From Bacteroidota bacterium (GTDB taxonomy: Bacteria > Bacteroidota > Bacteroidia > Bacteroidales > Porphyromonadaceae): a stretch of DNA of 12,507 nt. Of this stretch, positions 1-7,346 are shown one piece after another (the stretch's first letter is position 1; each line of letters starts with the position of its first letter). Where the stretch lies: NCBI GenBank assembly GCA_023388555.1, contig JAEWGA010000075.1, positions 1-12,507 of the forward strand. Reading direction: 5' to 3'. The translations under genes and the position numbers were made by a program. The notes under the pieces were generated by a model. The model was not told the DNA's origin, made no database searches, and saw only the letters and a program-made list of their open reading frames with translations.

Positions 1-49
1 AAAAAAACAGTAAAGCAGTAGGGGATAAATTTAGCTATCTACTATTTTG

Positions 50-57
50 TATCTTTG
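50..57 (+). promoter_or_regulatory. Candidate Bacteroidetes -7 box (TATCTTTG) upstream of glyQS
   Basis: TATCTTTG matches the Bacteroidetes -7 consensus TAnnTTTG. No TTTG or TTG lies at the usual 19-21 nt upstream, so only half of the promoter is recognisable. Transcription from here would give glyQS a leader of roughly 100 nt that includes the hairpin at 87-105. Confidence 0.3.
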
Positions 58-86
58 TCTTTGTGTTATTGGGTATTAAAACCTGC

Positions 87-105
87 CAAGCGCAAACCGC
101 GCTTG
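87..105 (+). terminator. Small GC-rich hairpin (terminator or glyQS leader structure)
   Basis: CAAGCGC (87-93) and GCGCTTG (99-105) form a perfect 7-bp stem with a 5-nt loop (AAACC), followed by TTTAT. It could be a weak intrinsic terminator of a gene upstream of the window. If the box at 50-57 is the glyQS promoter, it would instead be a leader hairpin. The following T run is only three bases, so termination is uncertain. Confidence 0.35.
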
Positions 106-163
106 TTTATGGCGAGGCCCTCCCTCCCTTAATGTAACCTTGCATTCATACAATATATATATA

Positions 164-1702
164 ATGGCACAAGAGGACTTGTTTAAAAAGATAGTATCCC
201 ACTGTAAGGAGTACGGCTTTGTATTCCCTTCTTCCGAAATATACGATGGTCTTTCGGCCGTGTACGACTACGGTCAGAACGGTGTGGAACTAAAAAACAA
301 CATAAAGAAGTACTGGTGGGATAGTATGACCATGATTCACGAAAATGTGGTTGGCATAGATTCTGCCGTTTTTATGCATCCTACCATTTGGAAAGCGTCC
401 GGGCATGTGGACGCTTTTAACGACCCCCTGATAGATAACCGCGACTCCAAGAAACGCTACCGTGCCGATGTGCTGATAGAAGATTACTTAGGCAAGATAG
501 AGGAGAAAATAAAAAAAGAGGTGGACAAAGCCGCCAAGCGTTTTGGGGAGGCTTTTGACGAAGCGCAGTTCCGCTCTACCAACGCTCGTGTACAAGGGTA
601 TCAGCAAAAATACAACGAGGTACACGAGAAGTTTACCCAAGCTTTGGAAGGGGGCGACCTTAAAGCCCTTAAAGCCCTAATAGAGGAGTGCGAAATATGC
701 GACCCCATTAGCGGTACCCGAAACTGGACCGACGTTAGGCAGTTTAACCTTATGTTTTCTACCGAGATGGGCTCCAATTCGGAGGAGGCCATGAAGGTGT
801 ACTTGCGCCCCGAAACAGCCCAAGGCATTTTTGTGAACTACCTTAACGTGCAAAAAACAGGACGCATGAAAGTGCCTTTTGGTATAGCACAAATAGGGAA
901 GGCCTTCCGTAACGAAATAGTGGCACGCCAGTTTATTTTCCGGATGCGCGAGTTTGAACAAATGGAAATGCAGTTTTTTGTTGCGCCAGGCACCGAGTTA
1001 GAGTGGTTTGAAACCTGGAAACAGCGCCGTATGGCATGGCACCAGAGCTTAGGGTTTGGAGCCAATAAATACAGGTTTCACGACCACGAGAAGTTGGCTC
1101 ACTACGCCAATGCCGCCTCCGATATAGAGTTTGAAATGCCTTTTGGCTTTAAGGAGGTGGAAGGTATTCATTCCCGTACCGACTTTGACCTAAGCAGTCA
1201 CGAAAAATATAGTGGCAAAAAACTGCGTTACTTCGACCCCGAACGAGGCGAAAGCTATGTTCCTTATGTTATAGAAACCTCCATAGGTGTGGACCGCCTA
1301 TTCCTGAGCATCCTGTTTGGTAGCTACCAAGAAGAGCAATTGGAGGGCGGCGAGTCCCGTGTGGTATTAAAGATACCCGCCCCGTTAGCCCCCGTAAAGT
1401 GTGCCGTACTACCCTTGGTGCGTAAGAATGGTCTGCCCGAGATGGCACAGAAGATAATAGACGACTTGCGCTTCGACTTCCGTTGCCAATACGATGAAAA
1501 GGACTCCATTGGTAAACGCTACCGCCGGCAAGATGCCGTGGGAACACCCTTCTGTATCACCGTGGACCACGAGAGTTTACAAGATGAGTGCGTAACCATT
1601 AGGCACCGTGACGATATGCGCCAGGAGCTTGTGCCTATTGCCCAACTCCGCCAAATAATAGGCGACAAGGTGGGGCTACGCACCTTGTTGGAAAAACTAT
1701 AA
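164..1702 (+). CDS. glyQS: Glycine--tRNA ligase (single-chain, homodimer type)
   Basis: This class II aminoacyl-tRNA synthetase charges tRNA-Gly with glycine in the cytoplasm. The 512-residue length fits the bacterial/eukaryotic alpha2 type rather than the split GlyQ/GlyS form. Visible landmarks are LRPETAQGIF (residues 214-223), the motif 2 region FRNEIVARQFIFRMREFEQ (from 248), the class II motif 3 ETSIGVDRLFL (371-381), and a C-terminal anticodon-binding domain beginning near VLKIPAPLAPVKCAVLPLV (from about 401). The ATG at 164 is preferred because the family begins with a short lead into LFKKIVSHCKEYGFVFPSSEIYDG. An in-frame TTG at 140 would add eight atypical residues. It is the first gene of a probable four-gene operon: the FKBP-like lipoprotein starts 21 nt after its stop. 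All catalytic motifs look intact. Confidence 0.97.
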   Translation: MAQEDLFKKIVSHCKEYGFVFPSSEIYDGLSAVYDYGQNGVELKNNIKKYWWDSMTMIHENVVGIDSAVFMHPTIWKASGHVDAFNDPLIDNRDSKKRYRADVLIEDYLGKIEEKIKKEVDKAAKRFGEAFDEAQFRSTNARVQGYQQKYNEVHEKFTQALEGGDLKALKALIEECEICDPISGTRNWTDVRQFNLMFSTEMGSNSEEAMKVYLRPETAQGIFVNYLNVQKTGRMKVPFGIAQIGKAFRNEIVARQFIFRMREFEQMEMQFFVAPGTELEWFETWKQRRMAWHQSLGFGANKYRFHDHEKLAHYANAASDIEFEMPFGFKEVEGIHSRTDFDLSSHEKYSGKKLRYFDPERGESYVPYVIETSIGVDRLFLSILFGSYQEEQLEGGESRVVLKIPAPLAPVKCAVLPLVRKNGLPEMAQKIIDDLRFDFRCQYDEKDSIGKRYRRQDAVGTPFCITVDHESLQDECVTIRHRDDMRQELVPIAQLRQIIGDKVGLRTLLEKL

Positions 1703-1723
1703 CCTACCCCCCAAAAAAAGACA

Positions 1724-2248
1724 ATGAAACGTATCCCGAAAATACCGTTGTTAGGTTTGTGGTTGCTACTGGTAACCCTTGTGGGTGTTGGTTGCAACTC
1801 CACCATACCAGAAGATAAAACACCATACAGGCAAGAGAACGACACTTTTTTTAAAAGTTTCGCCCAAAAGTCTGGCTACCAAGAACTGCTTTTTGCCAAC
1901 GAAACCTACCCCATTTATTACAAGGTGCTTAAGCAAGCCGAAGGCAACACCAACACCAAACCGCTGCAAAATAGCAATGTACAGGTACGCTATAACGTAA
2001 AGCTGATGAGCGGAGTAGAGGTAGAGAAGGACAACGGGGCTATAAAAACGCTCAGCATTTACGACCCCAATGGCAGCTCTATTGTTAAAGGGCTGCAAAT
2101 AGCCCTAATGCACATGAATGTGGGCGATAAATGGGAGGTTATTATACCGTGGCAATTAGGCTATAGGCATTACTCTCAAGGATACTCCATTCCGGCATAC
2201 TCTACCCTGATTTTTGAAATAGAGCTGGTGGGTATTTCCAAGTTATAG
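1724..2248 (+). CDS. FKBP-type peptidyl-prolyl isomerase-like lipoprotein
   Basis: This 174-residue envelope lipoprotein has a basic N-terminus, a hydrophobic core and a lipobox ending VGVGC, with Cys24 as the lipidation site. The FKBP-like fold occupies about residues 75-172: VQVRYNVKLMSG, then VKGLQIALMHMNVGDKWEVIIP, then IPAYSTLIFEIELVGI. Family members catalyse proline cis-trans isomerisation and help fold periplasmic proteins. Several usual FKBP active-site positions look altered: the FDSS segment reads VEKDN, and the tryptophan of the VxGW motif is leucine (VKGLQ). Catalysis may therefore be weak, leaving a chaperone-like role. This is by-eye alignment, not a structural comparison. The gene lies between glyQS and surE with short gaps, so it is probably cotranscribed. 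Lgt, encoded downstream at 4288, would be the enzyme that lipidates it. Confidence 0.88.
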   Translation: MKRIPKIPLLGLWLLLVTLVGVGCNSTIPEDKTPYRQENDTFFKSFAQKSGYQELLFANETYPIYYKVLKQAEGNTNTKPLQNSNVQVRYNVKLMSGVEVEKDNGAIKTLSIYDPNGSSIVKGLQIALMHMNVGDKWEVIIPWQLGYRHYSQGYSIPAYSTLIFEIELVGISKL

Positions 2249-2287
2249 CCCCCAGGGAAGACCTTCTTGAATAAAAAAACACAAGGG

Positions 2288-3055
2288 ATGAACAACCGAC
2301 CTCGGATTTTGATATCCAACGACGATGGGGTATTTGCCAAAGGGTTGCAAGAACTTATAACAGCCTTAATGGATATTGGCGACCTTACCGTTGTTGCCCC
2401 CGATGGGCCACGAAGTGGCGCATCCAGTGCTATTACCTCCTCCATACCCATCCACTACCATAGTGTGCGCACCGAGCCTGGCCTTAGCATTTACAGTTGT
2501 AGCGGAACGCCTGCGGACTGCGTAAAGCTGGCCCTAAACGAAATAGTAACGGAGCTGCCCGACCTTGTAATTGCCGGCATTAATCACGGCGGAAACCAAA
2601 GCATTAGCGTTAACTACTCGGGGACATTAGGAGCCGCTATTGAGGGGTGTATATTTAACATACCCTCCTTTGCAATATCCTTGCTTAACGGCTCGCAGGA
2701 CGATGACTACTTAGACTGTTGCCGATACGCCCGCATGATAGCCCGCCGCATGCTTAAAGAGGGGCTGCCCCAAGGAGTATACCTTAACGTAAACGTACCC
2801 AATATACCCGTGGTGAGGGGCTTACGTATTTGTGCCCAAGCCGATGGCCGCTTCTATAACGAGTTTGAAAAACAGCTGACGCCAACAGGCAAGGAGGTTT
2901 TTTGGTTATCGGGCGAGTTACGAATGCACGAACCTATCAACAAAAACTCGGATATAGCCCTGCTGGAAAAAGGATATGCCACTGTAGTGCCGTGTAAGAT
3001 AGATGTCACCGACTACGAACTAATACAGCGTATAAAACACTGGGAAGAGGCATGA
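2288..3055 (+). CDS. surE: 5'/3'-nucleotidase SurE
   Basis: SurE is a cytoplasmic divalent-metal-dependent nucleoside monophosphate phosphatase; some members also act on polyphosphate. The N-terminus RILISNDDG carries the paired metal-binding aspartates (Asp12, Asp13). PRSGASSAIT (41-50) supplies the conserved serine, probably Ser43, and VIAGINHGGN (94-103) supplies the metal-ligand asparagine, Asn99. VYLNVNVPN is also typical of the family. The length of 255 residues is normal. I chose the ATG at 2288, which is preceded by ACAAGGG. An in-frame TTG at 2267 would add seven residues (MNKKTQG) not expected in the family. Its stop overlaps the lpxB start (ATGA), which implies translational coupling; to my recollection surE-lpxB is a recurring pair in Bacteroidetes. 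Confidence 0.95.
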   Translation: MNNRPRILISNDDGVFAKGLQELITALMDIGDLTVVAPDGPRSGASSAITSSIPIHYHSVRTEPGLSIYSCSGTPADCVKLALNEIVTELPDLVIAGINHGGNQSISVNYSGTLGAAIEGCIFNIPSFAISLLNGSQDDDYLDCCRYARMIARRMLKEGLPQGVYLNVNVPNIPVVRGLRICAQADGRFYNEFEKQLTPTGKEVFWLSGELRMHEPINKNSDIALLEKGYATVVPCKIDVTDYELIQRIKHWEEA

Positions 3056-4179
3056 AGTGCTTCGTGTCGGCAGGTGAAGCCAGTGGCGACCTCCACGGCT
3101 CGCGCCTAATTACAGCCTTACGCAAAGCATCCCCTGGCTTGCAGGTAGCGGTTATGGGTGGTCCCCTAATGCGCAAAGCAGCACAACAGTGTGTGTGCCA
3201 GAGCGAAGAGGTGGCTTACATGGGCTTTATAGATGTAGCCCTACATTTAAACGACATTAGGAAGGCTGCACGCAAAGTACAGCAATACCTGTTGCACGAA
3301 CGCCCCAACGTTGTGGTGTGCATAGACTACCCAGGCTTCCACCTGCGGTACGTTTTGCCTTTTGTGCGTAAACACCTGCCCAACACCCGCATAGTTTACT
3401 ACATTCCCCCTAAGGTTTGGGCCTGGAAAAAGCAGCGCATCCGTACGTTGCGCCAGCAAACGGACTTGGTGCTTTGCATCTTCCCCTTTGAGGTACCCTT
3501 TTTTCAACAACACCACCTACCACAAGCCGTGTATGTGGGTAACCCTTCGGTGGCCGAGGTGGAGCAGTACTTGCAGAGTGCGCCGCCCCCAACACAAACG
3601 CCCCCCACATTAGCATTGGTATGCGGTAGCCGAACGGCAGAAATAAAAGCGAACCTACCACTAATGTTGCGCATAGCAGCCGCCTTCCCCACTTATAAGG
3701 CAGTGATACCCATGGCACCAGGCTTGTCCCAAACACTATATGCCCAGATTCCTGGTATAGAACAAGCCGAAATAGTGGAGGGAGACACCTATGGTGTTAT
3801 ACGGAATGCCTCGGCAGCATTAGTAACCTCGGGCACCGCCACCTTGGAAACAGCCCTTTTAGGAACCCCCCAAGTGGTTTGTTATGCCGTTAAGGGCGGG
3901 GAGTTGGCCAACTTTGTATTCCGGCATTTTTTCCACATCCCCTACATATCGTTGGTGAACCTAAATGCTGGCAAAGAGGTAGTGCAGGAACTTTACGGCG
4001 GACTATTCCGCTACAATACCGTATACCAAGCCCTGCACCAACTGCTGGTCCCCCAAACCAACAACAGTACCCGCAACAAAATGCTAAAGCAATACAAGGA
4101 GCTACAACAACAGCTGCACACCACACTCCCTGCCGAACAAGTTGCAGCCCAGCAAATATTAGCACTGTTAAAGCGGTAA
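3052..4179 (+). CDS. lpxB: Lipid-A-disaccharide synthase LpxB
   Basis: LpxB is a GT19 glycosyltransferase. It condenses UDP-2,3-diacylglucosamine with lipid X to form the lipid A disaccharide on the cytoplasmic face of the inner membrane. The family signature FVSAGEASGDLHG is at the N-terminus, followed by VVCIDYPGFHLR, then YIPPKVWAWKKQRI and LCIFPFEVPFF, which resemble the usual YISPQVWAW and LPFE blocks. VYVGNPSV is followed by a UDP-sugar-binding second half containing ALVTSGTATLETAL. The length of 375 residues is normal for the family. The start codon overlaps the surE stop. It marks the organism as an outer-membrane (LPS or lipooligosaccharide) bacterium. No convincing intrinsic terminator follows; the next gene, lgt, appears to have its own promoter. 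Confidence 0.96.
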   Translation: MKCFVSAGEASGDLHGSRLITALRKASPGLQVAVMGGPLMRKAAQQCVCQSEEVAYMGFIDVALHLNDIRKAARKVQQYLLHERPNVVVCIDYPGFHLRYVLPFVRKHLPNTRIVYYIPPKVWAWKKQRIRTLRQQTDLVLCIFPFEVPFFQQHHLPQAVYVGNPSVAEVEQYLQSAPPPTQTPPTLALVCGSRTAEIKANLPLMLRIAAAFPTYKAVIPMAPGLSQTLYAQIPGIEQAEIVEGDTYGVIRNASAALVTSGTATLETALLGTPQVVCYAVKGGELANFVFRHFFHIPYISLVNLNAGKEVVQELYGGLFRYNTVYQALHQLLVPQTNNSTRNKMLKQYKELQQQLHTTLPAEQVAAQQILALLKR

Positions 4180-4209
4180 AACACGGATAGTTACTCGCTT
4201 ATAATTATG

Positions 4210-4217
4210 TATATTTG
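4210..4217 (+). promoter_or_regulatory. Candidate -7 box (TATATTTG) of the lgt promoter
   Basis: TATATTTG is an exact fit to the Bacteroidetes -7 consensus TAnnTTTG and lies 70 nt before the lgt ATG. It is in the 108-nt lpxB-lgt gap and is followed by CAAA. No clear TTTG or TTG occurs at the expected -33 spacing, so promoter strength is unknown. The predicted transcript would start near 4224, just upstream of the palindrome at 4234-4250. Confidence 0.55.
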
Positions 4218-4233
4218 CAAAGCCGTTGGCACT

Positions 4234-4250
4234 TTTGTTTAGTAAACAAA
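4234..4250. promoter_or_regulatory. 17-bp palindrome in the lgt leader (possible operator)
   Basis: TTTGTTTA and TAAACAAA are exact reverse complements separated by a single G. The one-base spacer makes an RNA hairpin unlikely, so a DNA site for a dimeric regulator is the more natural reading. It lies about 17 nt downstream of the -7 box, where bound protein could block initiation or early elongation. I cannot assign it to a known regulator. An 8-bp perfect repeat in AT-rich DNA could arise by chance. Confidence 0.35.
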
Positions 4251-4287
4251 CCGTTTCCTTTTTTCACCCCCTTAAACCGCCACCGTA

Positions 4288-5175
4288 ATGCTACCCATCG
4301 TTACCTGGACCGTAGACCCCGTGATGCTTCAGTTAGGAAGTATACACATAGCTTGGTATGGCGCTTTTTTTGCCTTAGGCTTAATTATTTTTGGCTACGG
4401 CATAGTAACCCGCATGTGGGAACGAGAAGGCCTTCCCGAGAAGTGGTTGCTCACCCTCTTCTATGTAGTTGTTATAGGAACGGTGGTAGGCGCACGTTTA
4501 GGGCATTGCCTTTTTTACGACCCCGCCTACTACTTAGCTCACCCTGGAGAAATAATAAAAATATGGCATGGCGGGTTAGCCAGCCACGGCGGTGTATTGG
4601 GTATTATTTTAGGGGTGTGGTGGTACTCTCGTCGTATAACCCACAAAAGTATGTTGTGGACTTTTGACAGGTTGGTTGTTCCCACTGGTTTAGTTGCCGC
4701 CCTAATACGTATAGGCAACCTTTTTAACCACGAGATATATGGGCATGCCACCAATGTGCCATGGGCCTTCCGGTACATTACCAACATACGCGCTTGGCAA
4801 GCCGGTGCGGACCCCGTTTTTACAGCCCCAAGCCACCCCACCCAGCTGTACGAAGCCACCTGCTACCTGCTAACCTTTGCACTGTGTATGTGGCTTTACT
4901 GGAAAAAAGATATGCAAAAACGGCAAGGCTTCCTGTTTGGCGTTTTTATGGTGTGCGTATTTACCGCACGCTTCGTTATAGAGTTTGTTAAAAACGACCA
5001 GTCCGCCTTTGAAGCCTCTATGCCCTTAAACATGGGACAGCTCCTGAGCATACCTTTCATAGTGGTAGGCATAGGCAGTATTGTTTACAGCTTAAAACGC
5101 CCTGCCGTGCCAGTGCGTATTTTAACCCCACAAGAAATAAAAGCCAAACGAGCACAAGCTCGCAATAAAAAATAA
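4288..5175 (+). CDS. lgt: Phosphatidylglycerol--prolipoprotein diacylglyceryl transferase
   Basis: Lgt is the inner-membrane enzyme that transfers diacylglycerol from phosphatidylglycerol to the lipobox cysteine of prolipoproteins, the first step of lipoprotein maturation. Visible family features are IAWYGAFFALG near residues 21-31 (Tyr24 corresponds to the conserved Tyr), HGGLASHGG (94-102), RIGNLFNHEIYG (141-152) containing the essential Arg/Asn pair, HPTQLYE (183-189), and RFVIEFVKNDQSAF near residue 233. Several hydrophobic segments fit the seven-helix topology. The length of 295 residues is normal. The C-terminal tail is rich in lysine and arginine (IKAKRAQARNKK), consistent with a cytoplasmic end. 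It appears to be transcribed from its own promoter. Isoleucine codons are strongly skewed to ATA (about 17 of 25 by my count). Confidence 0.96.
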   Translation: MLPIVTWTVDPVMLQLGSIHIAWYGAFFALGLIIFGYGIVTRMWEREGLPEKWLLTLFYVVVIGTVVGARLGHCLFYDPAYYLAHPGEIIKIWHGGLASHGGVLGIILGVWWYSRRITHKSMLWTFDRLVVPTGLVAALIRIGNLFNHEIYGHATNVPWAFRYITNIRAWQAGADPVFTAPSHPTQLYEATCYLLTFALCMWLYWKKDMQKRQGFLFGVFMVCVFTARFVIEFVKNDQSAFEASMPLNMGQLLSIPFIVVGIGSIVYSLKRPAVPVRILTPQEIKAKRAQARNKK

Positions 5176-5252
5176 CGCTAATCAAAACAATCTGGCCCAA
5201 TGCACCCTTACCTGCTAAGGCAACCGTGCGGGCGTAACATTAACTTTCACTT

Positions 5253-6446
5253 ATGTCCTTCATTCCACAAATAAACCCAACAACGTATTACCTTGGTGTT
5301 AACGACCGTACCAAGGAACTTTTTGAAAACCTTTGGCCTCTGCCCAAAGGGGTTAGCTATAACTCCTACCTTATAAAGGACGAGAAAACGGTGCTGATAG
5401 ATACGGTGGACATCTGCTACTCGGAACGCTTTTTTTCCAAGTTGGCAGAGGTGCTACAAGGGCAACCGTTGGACTACCTTATTGTAAACCATATGGAGCC
5501 AGACCACTCGGGCTCTATCCGGTTGCTAAAAGAGCAGTACCCCGAAGTCAAAATAGTGAGCAACAAGAAAGCTCTTGGTATGCTACAGGGCTTCTTTGGT
5601 ATTGATACCGATACGATAGAGGTTACCGAGCAAACCGAGCTTCCCATAGGGAGCCGCTCGTTACGCTTTGTGTTTGCCCCCATGGTACACTGGCCCGAAG
5701 TAATGTTTACCTACGACCCCTTGGAGAAAACGCTCTACTCGGCCGACGCCTTTGGCTCCTTTGGTACCGTAGACGGTGCTATAATGGACCACCAGCTGGA
5801 CCCCAACCCCTTCCTTGAAGATGCCTACCGCTACTACTCCAACATAGTAGGCAAGTACGGCAACTTTACGCAAAAAGCCTTGGCCAAAGCTGCAACCCTT
5901 GAAATAGAGACCATTTGCTCTACCCACGGTCCAGTGTGGCGCACCCACCTAAAAGAGATAGTGGGGCTGTACGACCGCGTAAGCAAGCACGAAGGCGAAG
6001 AGGGCTGCGTTGTGGCTTACGGCTCGATGTACGGACACACCGAAGAGGTGGCCGAAAAAATAGGCTACGCCTTAGGTGCCAACGGCGTGAAACGTGTTAT
6101 TTTACACAATCTATCCAAGTCGCACCCCTCCTATGTGCTGGCCGATATTTTCCGGTACAAAGCCCTTATAGTGGGTAGCCCTACCTACAATAACTCCATA
6201 TACCCCTACATATCCCAACTGTTACAAATGGTTAGGGAGCGCAACCTGCCCAACAGGCTGTATGCTTGCTTTGGAGGCTATACATGGAGCTCGGCTGCAG
6301 TTAAAATACTGCGCCCCTTTGCCGAGGAAATGAAATGGACCGAGGTGGCAGACCCCATAGAGATACATATGAGCATGAACAAAGACCAAGACCTTGCCGC
6401 CTGGAAATTGGGCGAGGTTATGGCTCAAAAAATACTACAACCTTAA
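5253..6446 (+). CDS. fprA: A-type flavodiiron protein (FprA-like O2/NO reductase)
   Basis: This is a two-domain flavodiiron protein of 397 residues. The N-terminal beta-lactamase-like domain carries a complete diiron ligand set: His80, Glu82 and Asp84 in NHMEPDHSGS, His146 in APMVHWPEV, Asp165 in YSADAFGSFG and His225 in STHGPVW. The C-terminal flavodoxin domain (about 251-395) has the FMN phosphate loop GSMYGHTEE. Family members reduce O2 to water and/or NO to N2O and protect anaerobes. The sequence does not settle the substrate. There is no C-terminal rubredoxin or flavin reductase fusion, so an external electron donor is needed, and none is encoded here. The 77-nt upstream gap shows no clear promoter. 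nagB starts 21 nt after the stop and may be cotranscribed. Confidence 0.95.
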   Translation: MSFIPQINPTTYYLGVNDRTKELFENLWPLPKGVSYNSYLIKDEKTVLIDTVDICYSERFFSKLAEVLQGQPLDYLIVNHMEPDHSGSIRLLKEQYPEVKIVSNKKALGMLQGFFGIDTDTIEVTEQTELPIGSRSLRFVFAPMVHWPEVMFTYDPLEKTLYSADAFGSFGTVDGAIMDHQLDPNPFLEDAYRYYSNIVGKYGNFTQKALAKAATLEIETICSTHGPVWRTHLKEIVGLYDRVSKHEGEEGCVVAYGSMYGHTEEVAEKIGYALGANGVKRVILHNLSKSHPSYVLADIFRYKALIVGSPTYNNSIYPYISQLLQMVRERNLPNRLYACFGGYTWSSAAVKILRPFAEEMKWTEVADPIEIHMSMNKDQDLAAWKLGEVMAQKILQP

Positions 6447-6467
6447 AATAAAAAGACTCGTAACCCA

Positions 6468-7259
6468 ATGAGACTCATTATCCAACCCGATGCCAACGGC
6501 ATTGCCACGTGGGCTGCCAATTATGTGGTCACCAAAATAAACGAGGCTAACCCCACTGCTCAAGCTCCGTTTGTGTTAGGCCTACCCACGGGGTCGTCTC
6601 CGTTAGGAATGTACCGTGAACTTATACGTTTGCACCAAGCTGGTAAAGTATCTTTTAGGCACGTGATTACCTTTAATATGGACGAATACATAGGTATTCC
6701 GCAAAATCACGAGCAAAGCTACCACACCTTCATGTGGTCCAACTTCTTTAGCCATATAGATATCGACCCCAACAACGTACATATCCTAAACGGTAACGCA
6801 GAGGATATGGACGAAGAGTGCTTGCAATACGAAGCTAAAATAGAGGAAGTAGGAGGCATCGACCTGTTTATAGGCGGCATAGGCCCCGATGGCCATATCG
6901 CCTTCAACGAGCCTGGCTCCTCCCTTTCGTCCCGTACACGGGTAAAAAACCTAACAACGGACACCATTATTGCCAACTCTCGTTTCTTTGGTGGCGATGT
7001 TACCCAAGTGCCTACTACGGCTGTTACCGTAGGCGTTGGCACCGTTTTGGATGCTCGCGAGGTGCTTATATTATGTAACGGCCACAACAAGGCACTTGCC
7101 CTGCACCATGCCGTGGAAGGTGCAGTTAACCAAATGTGGACGGTTTCGGCCCTGCAAATGCACCCCAAAGGCATCATTGTTTGCGACGAAGCTGCCACAG
7201 TGGAGTTAAAGGTGGGTACCTACCGCTACTTTAAGGATATAGAGCGAAACAACCTGTAA
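6468..7259 (+). CDS. nagB: Glucosamine-6-phosphate deaminase
   Basis: NagB converts glucosamine-6-phosphate to fructose-6-phosphate and ammonia, which is how amino sugars enter glycolysis. The key residues sit at the same positions as in the E. coli enzyme: Asp72 in FNMDEYIG, and Asp141, His143 and Glu148 in GPDGHIAFNEPGSS. The N-terminal LGLPTGSSPLGMYREL is the phosphate-binding loop. Arg158, Lys160 and Tyr254, which form the N-acetylglucosamine-6-phosphate allosteric site in E. coli, are also present, suggesting allosteric activation is kept. The 263-residue length fits. It follows the flavodiiron gene closely and is separated from pfkA, which acts on its product, by a strong hairpin at 7286-7341. 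No nagA or sugar transporter is in the window. Confidence 0.97.
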   Translation: MRLIIQPDANGIATWAANYVVTKINEANPTAQAPFVLGLPTGSSPLGMYRELIRLHQAGKVSFRHVITFNMDEYIGIPQNHEQSYHTFMWSNFFSHIDIDPNNVHILNGNAEDMDEECLQYEAKIEEVGGIDLFIGGIGPDGHIAFNEPGSSLSSRTRVKNLTTDTIIANSRFFGGDVTQVPTTAVTVGVGTVLDAREVLILCNGHNKALALHHAVEGAVNQMWTVSALQMHPKGIIVCDEAATVELKVGTYRYFKDIERNNL

Positions 7260-7285
7260 CCCTCTACAACACAGGAAATAGCAAA

Positions 7286-7341
7286 AAGGGAGGAGCGTTT
7301 TGGTAGTTTTTAACCCCAAAGAGCCAAAACGTTCCTCCCTT
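7286..7341. terminator. Long hairpin between nagB and pfkA, probable bidirectional terminator
   Basis: The arms at 7286-7303 (AAGGGAGGAGCGTTTTGG) and 7324-7341 (CCAAAACGTTCCTCCCTT) match at 17 of 18 positions, and the one mismatch becomes a G-U pair in RNA. The loop is 20 nt. It starts 27 nt after the nagB stop. A's precede the left arm, giving a T5 run on the minus strand, while TCTTTG follows on the plus strand, so it could terminate in either direction. The pfkA -7 box begins 6 nt after the right arm. Confidence 0.75.
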
Positions 7342-7346
7342 CTTTG

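Larger units (their letters stand above)
3..137 (+). other. Open reading frame without visible start; possible 3' end or signal-peptide remnant
   Basis: This frame is open from the window edge to a TAA at 135-137 and encodes about 44 residues. It has a lysine-containing start, a hydrophobic segment of about 16 residues (FSYLLFCIFVFVLLGI), then KTCQAQT and a short tail ending ALPPLM. The layout resembles a Bacteroidetes signal peptide with a cleavage site before QT, but only about 15 residues would remain after cleavage. No ATG lies in frame before 132, so a real gene must start upstream of the window or at a non-ATG codon. It could be the tail of an upstream membrane protein, a decayed secreted-protein gene, or chance. 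The -7-like box at 50-57 and the hairpin at 87-105 lie inside it, which argues against coding. Confidence 0.25.

Noticed and set aside
4180..4287. Possible riboswitch or lpxB terminator in the lpxB-lgt gap
   Set aside because: Only a GCC/GGC mini-stem is visible besides the palindrome. There is no extended structure resembling a known riboswitch and no T tract.
4215..4667. 150-residue plus-strand frame overlapping the lgt start in another frame
   Set aside because: It is arginine-rich with no domain, and lgt in the competing frame has clear family motifs from its first residues.
5176..5252. Possible promoter (TAACTTTC) just before the flavodiiron gene
   Set aside because: It deviates from TAnnTTTG, has no upstream -33 match, and would place the start site at the ATG.
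6719..7198. 159-residue reading frame on the minus strand inside nagB
   Set aside because: It is a shadow of a fully conserved nagB, with low-complexity Ser/Thr/Pro composition and no known motif.
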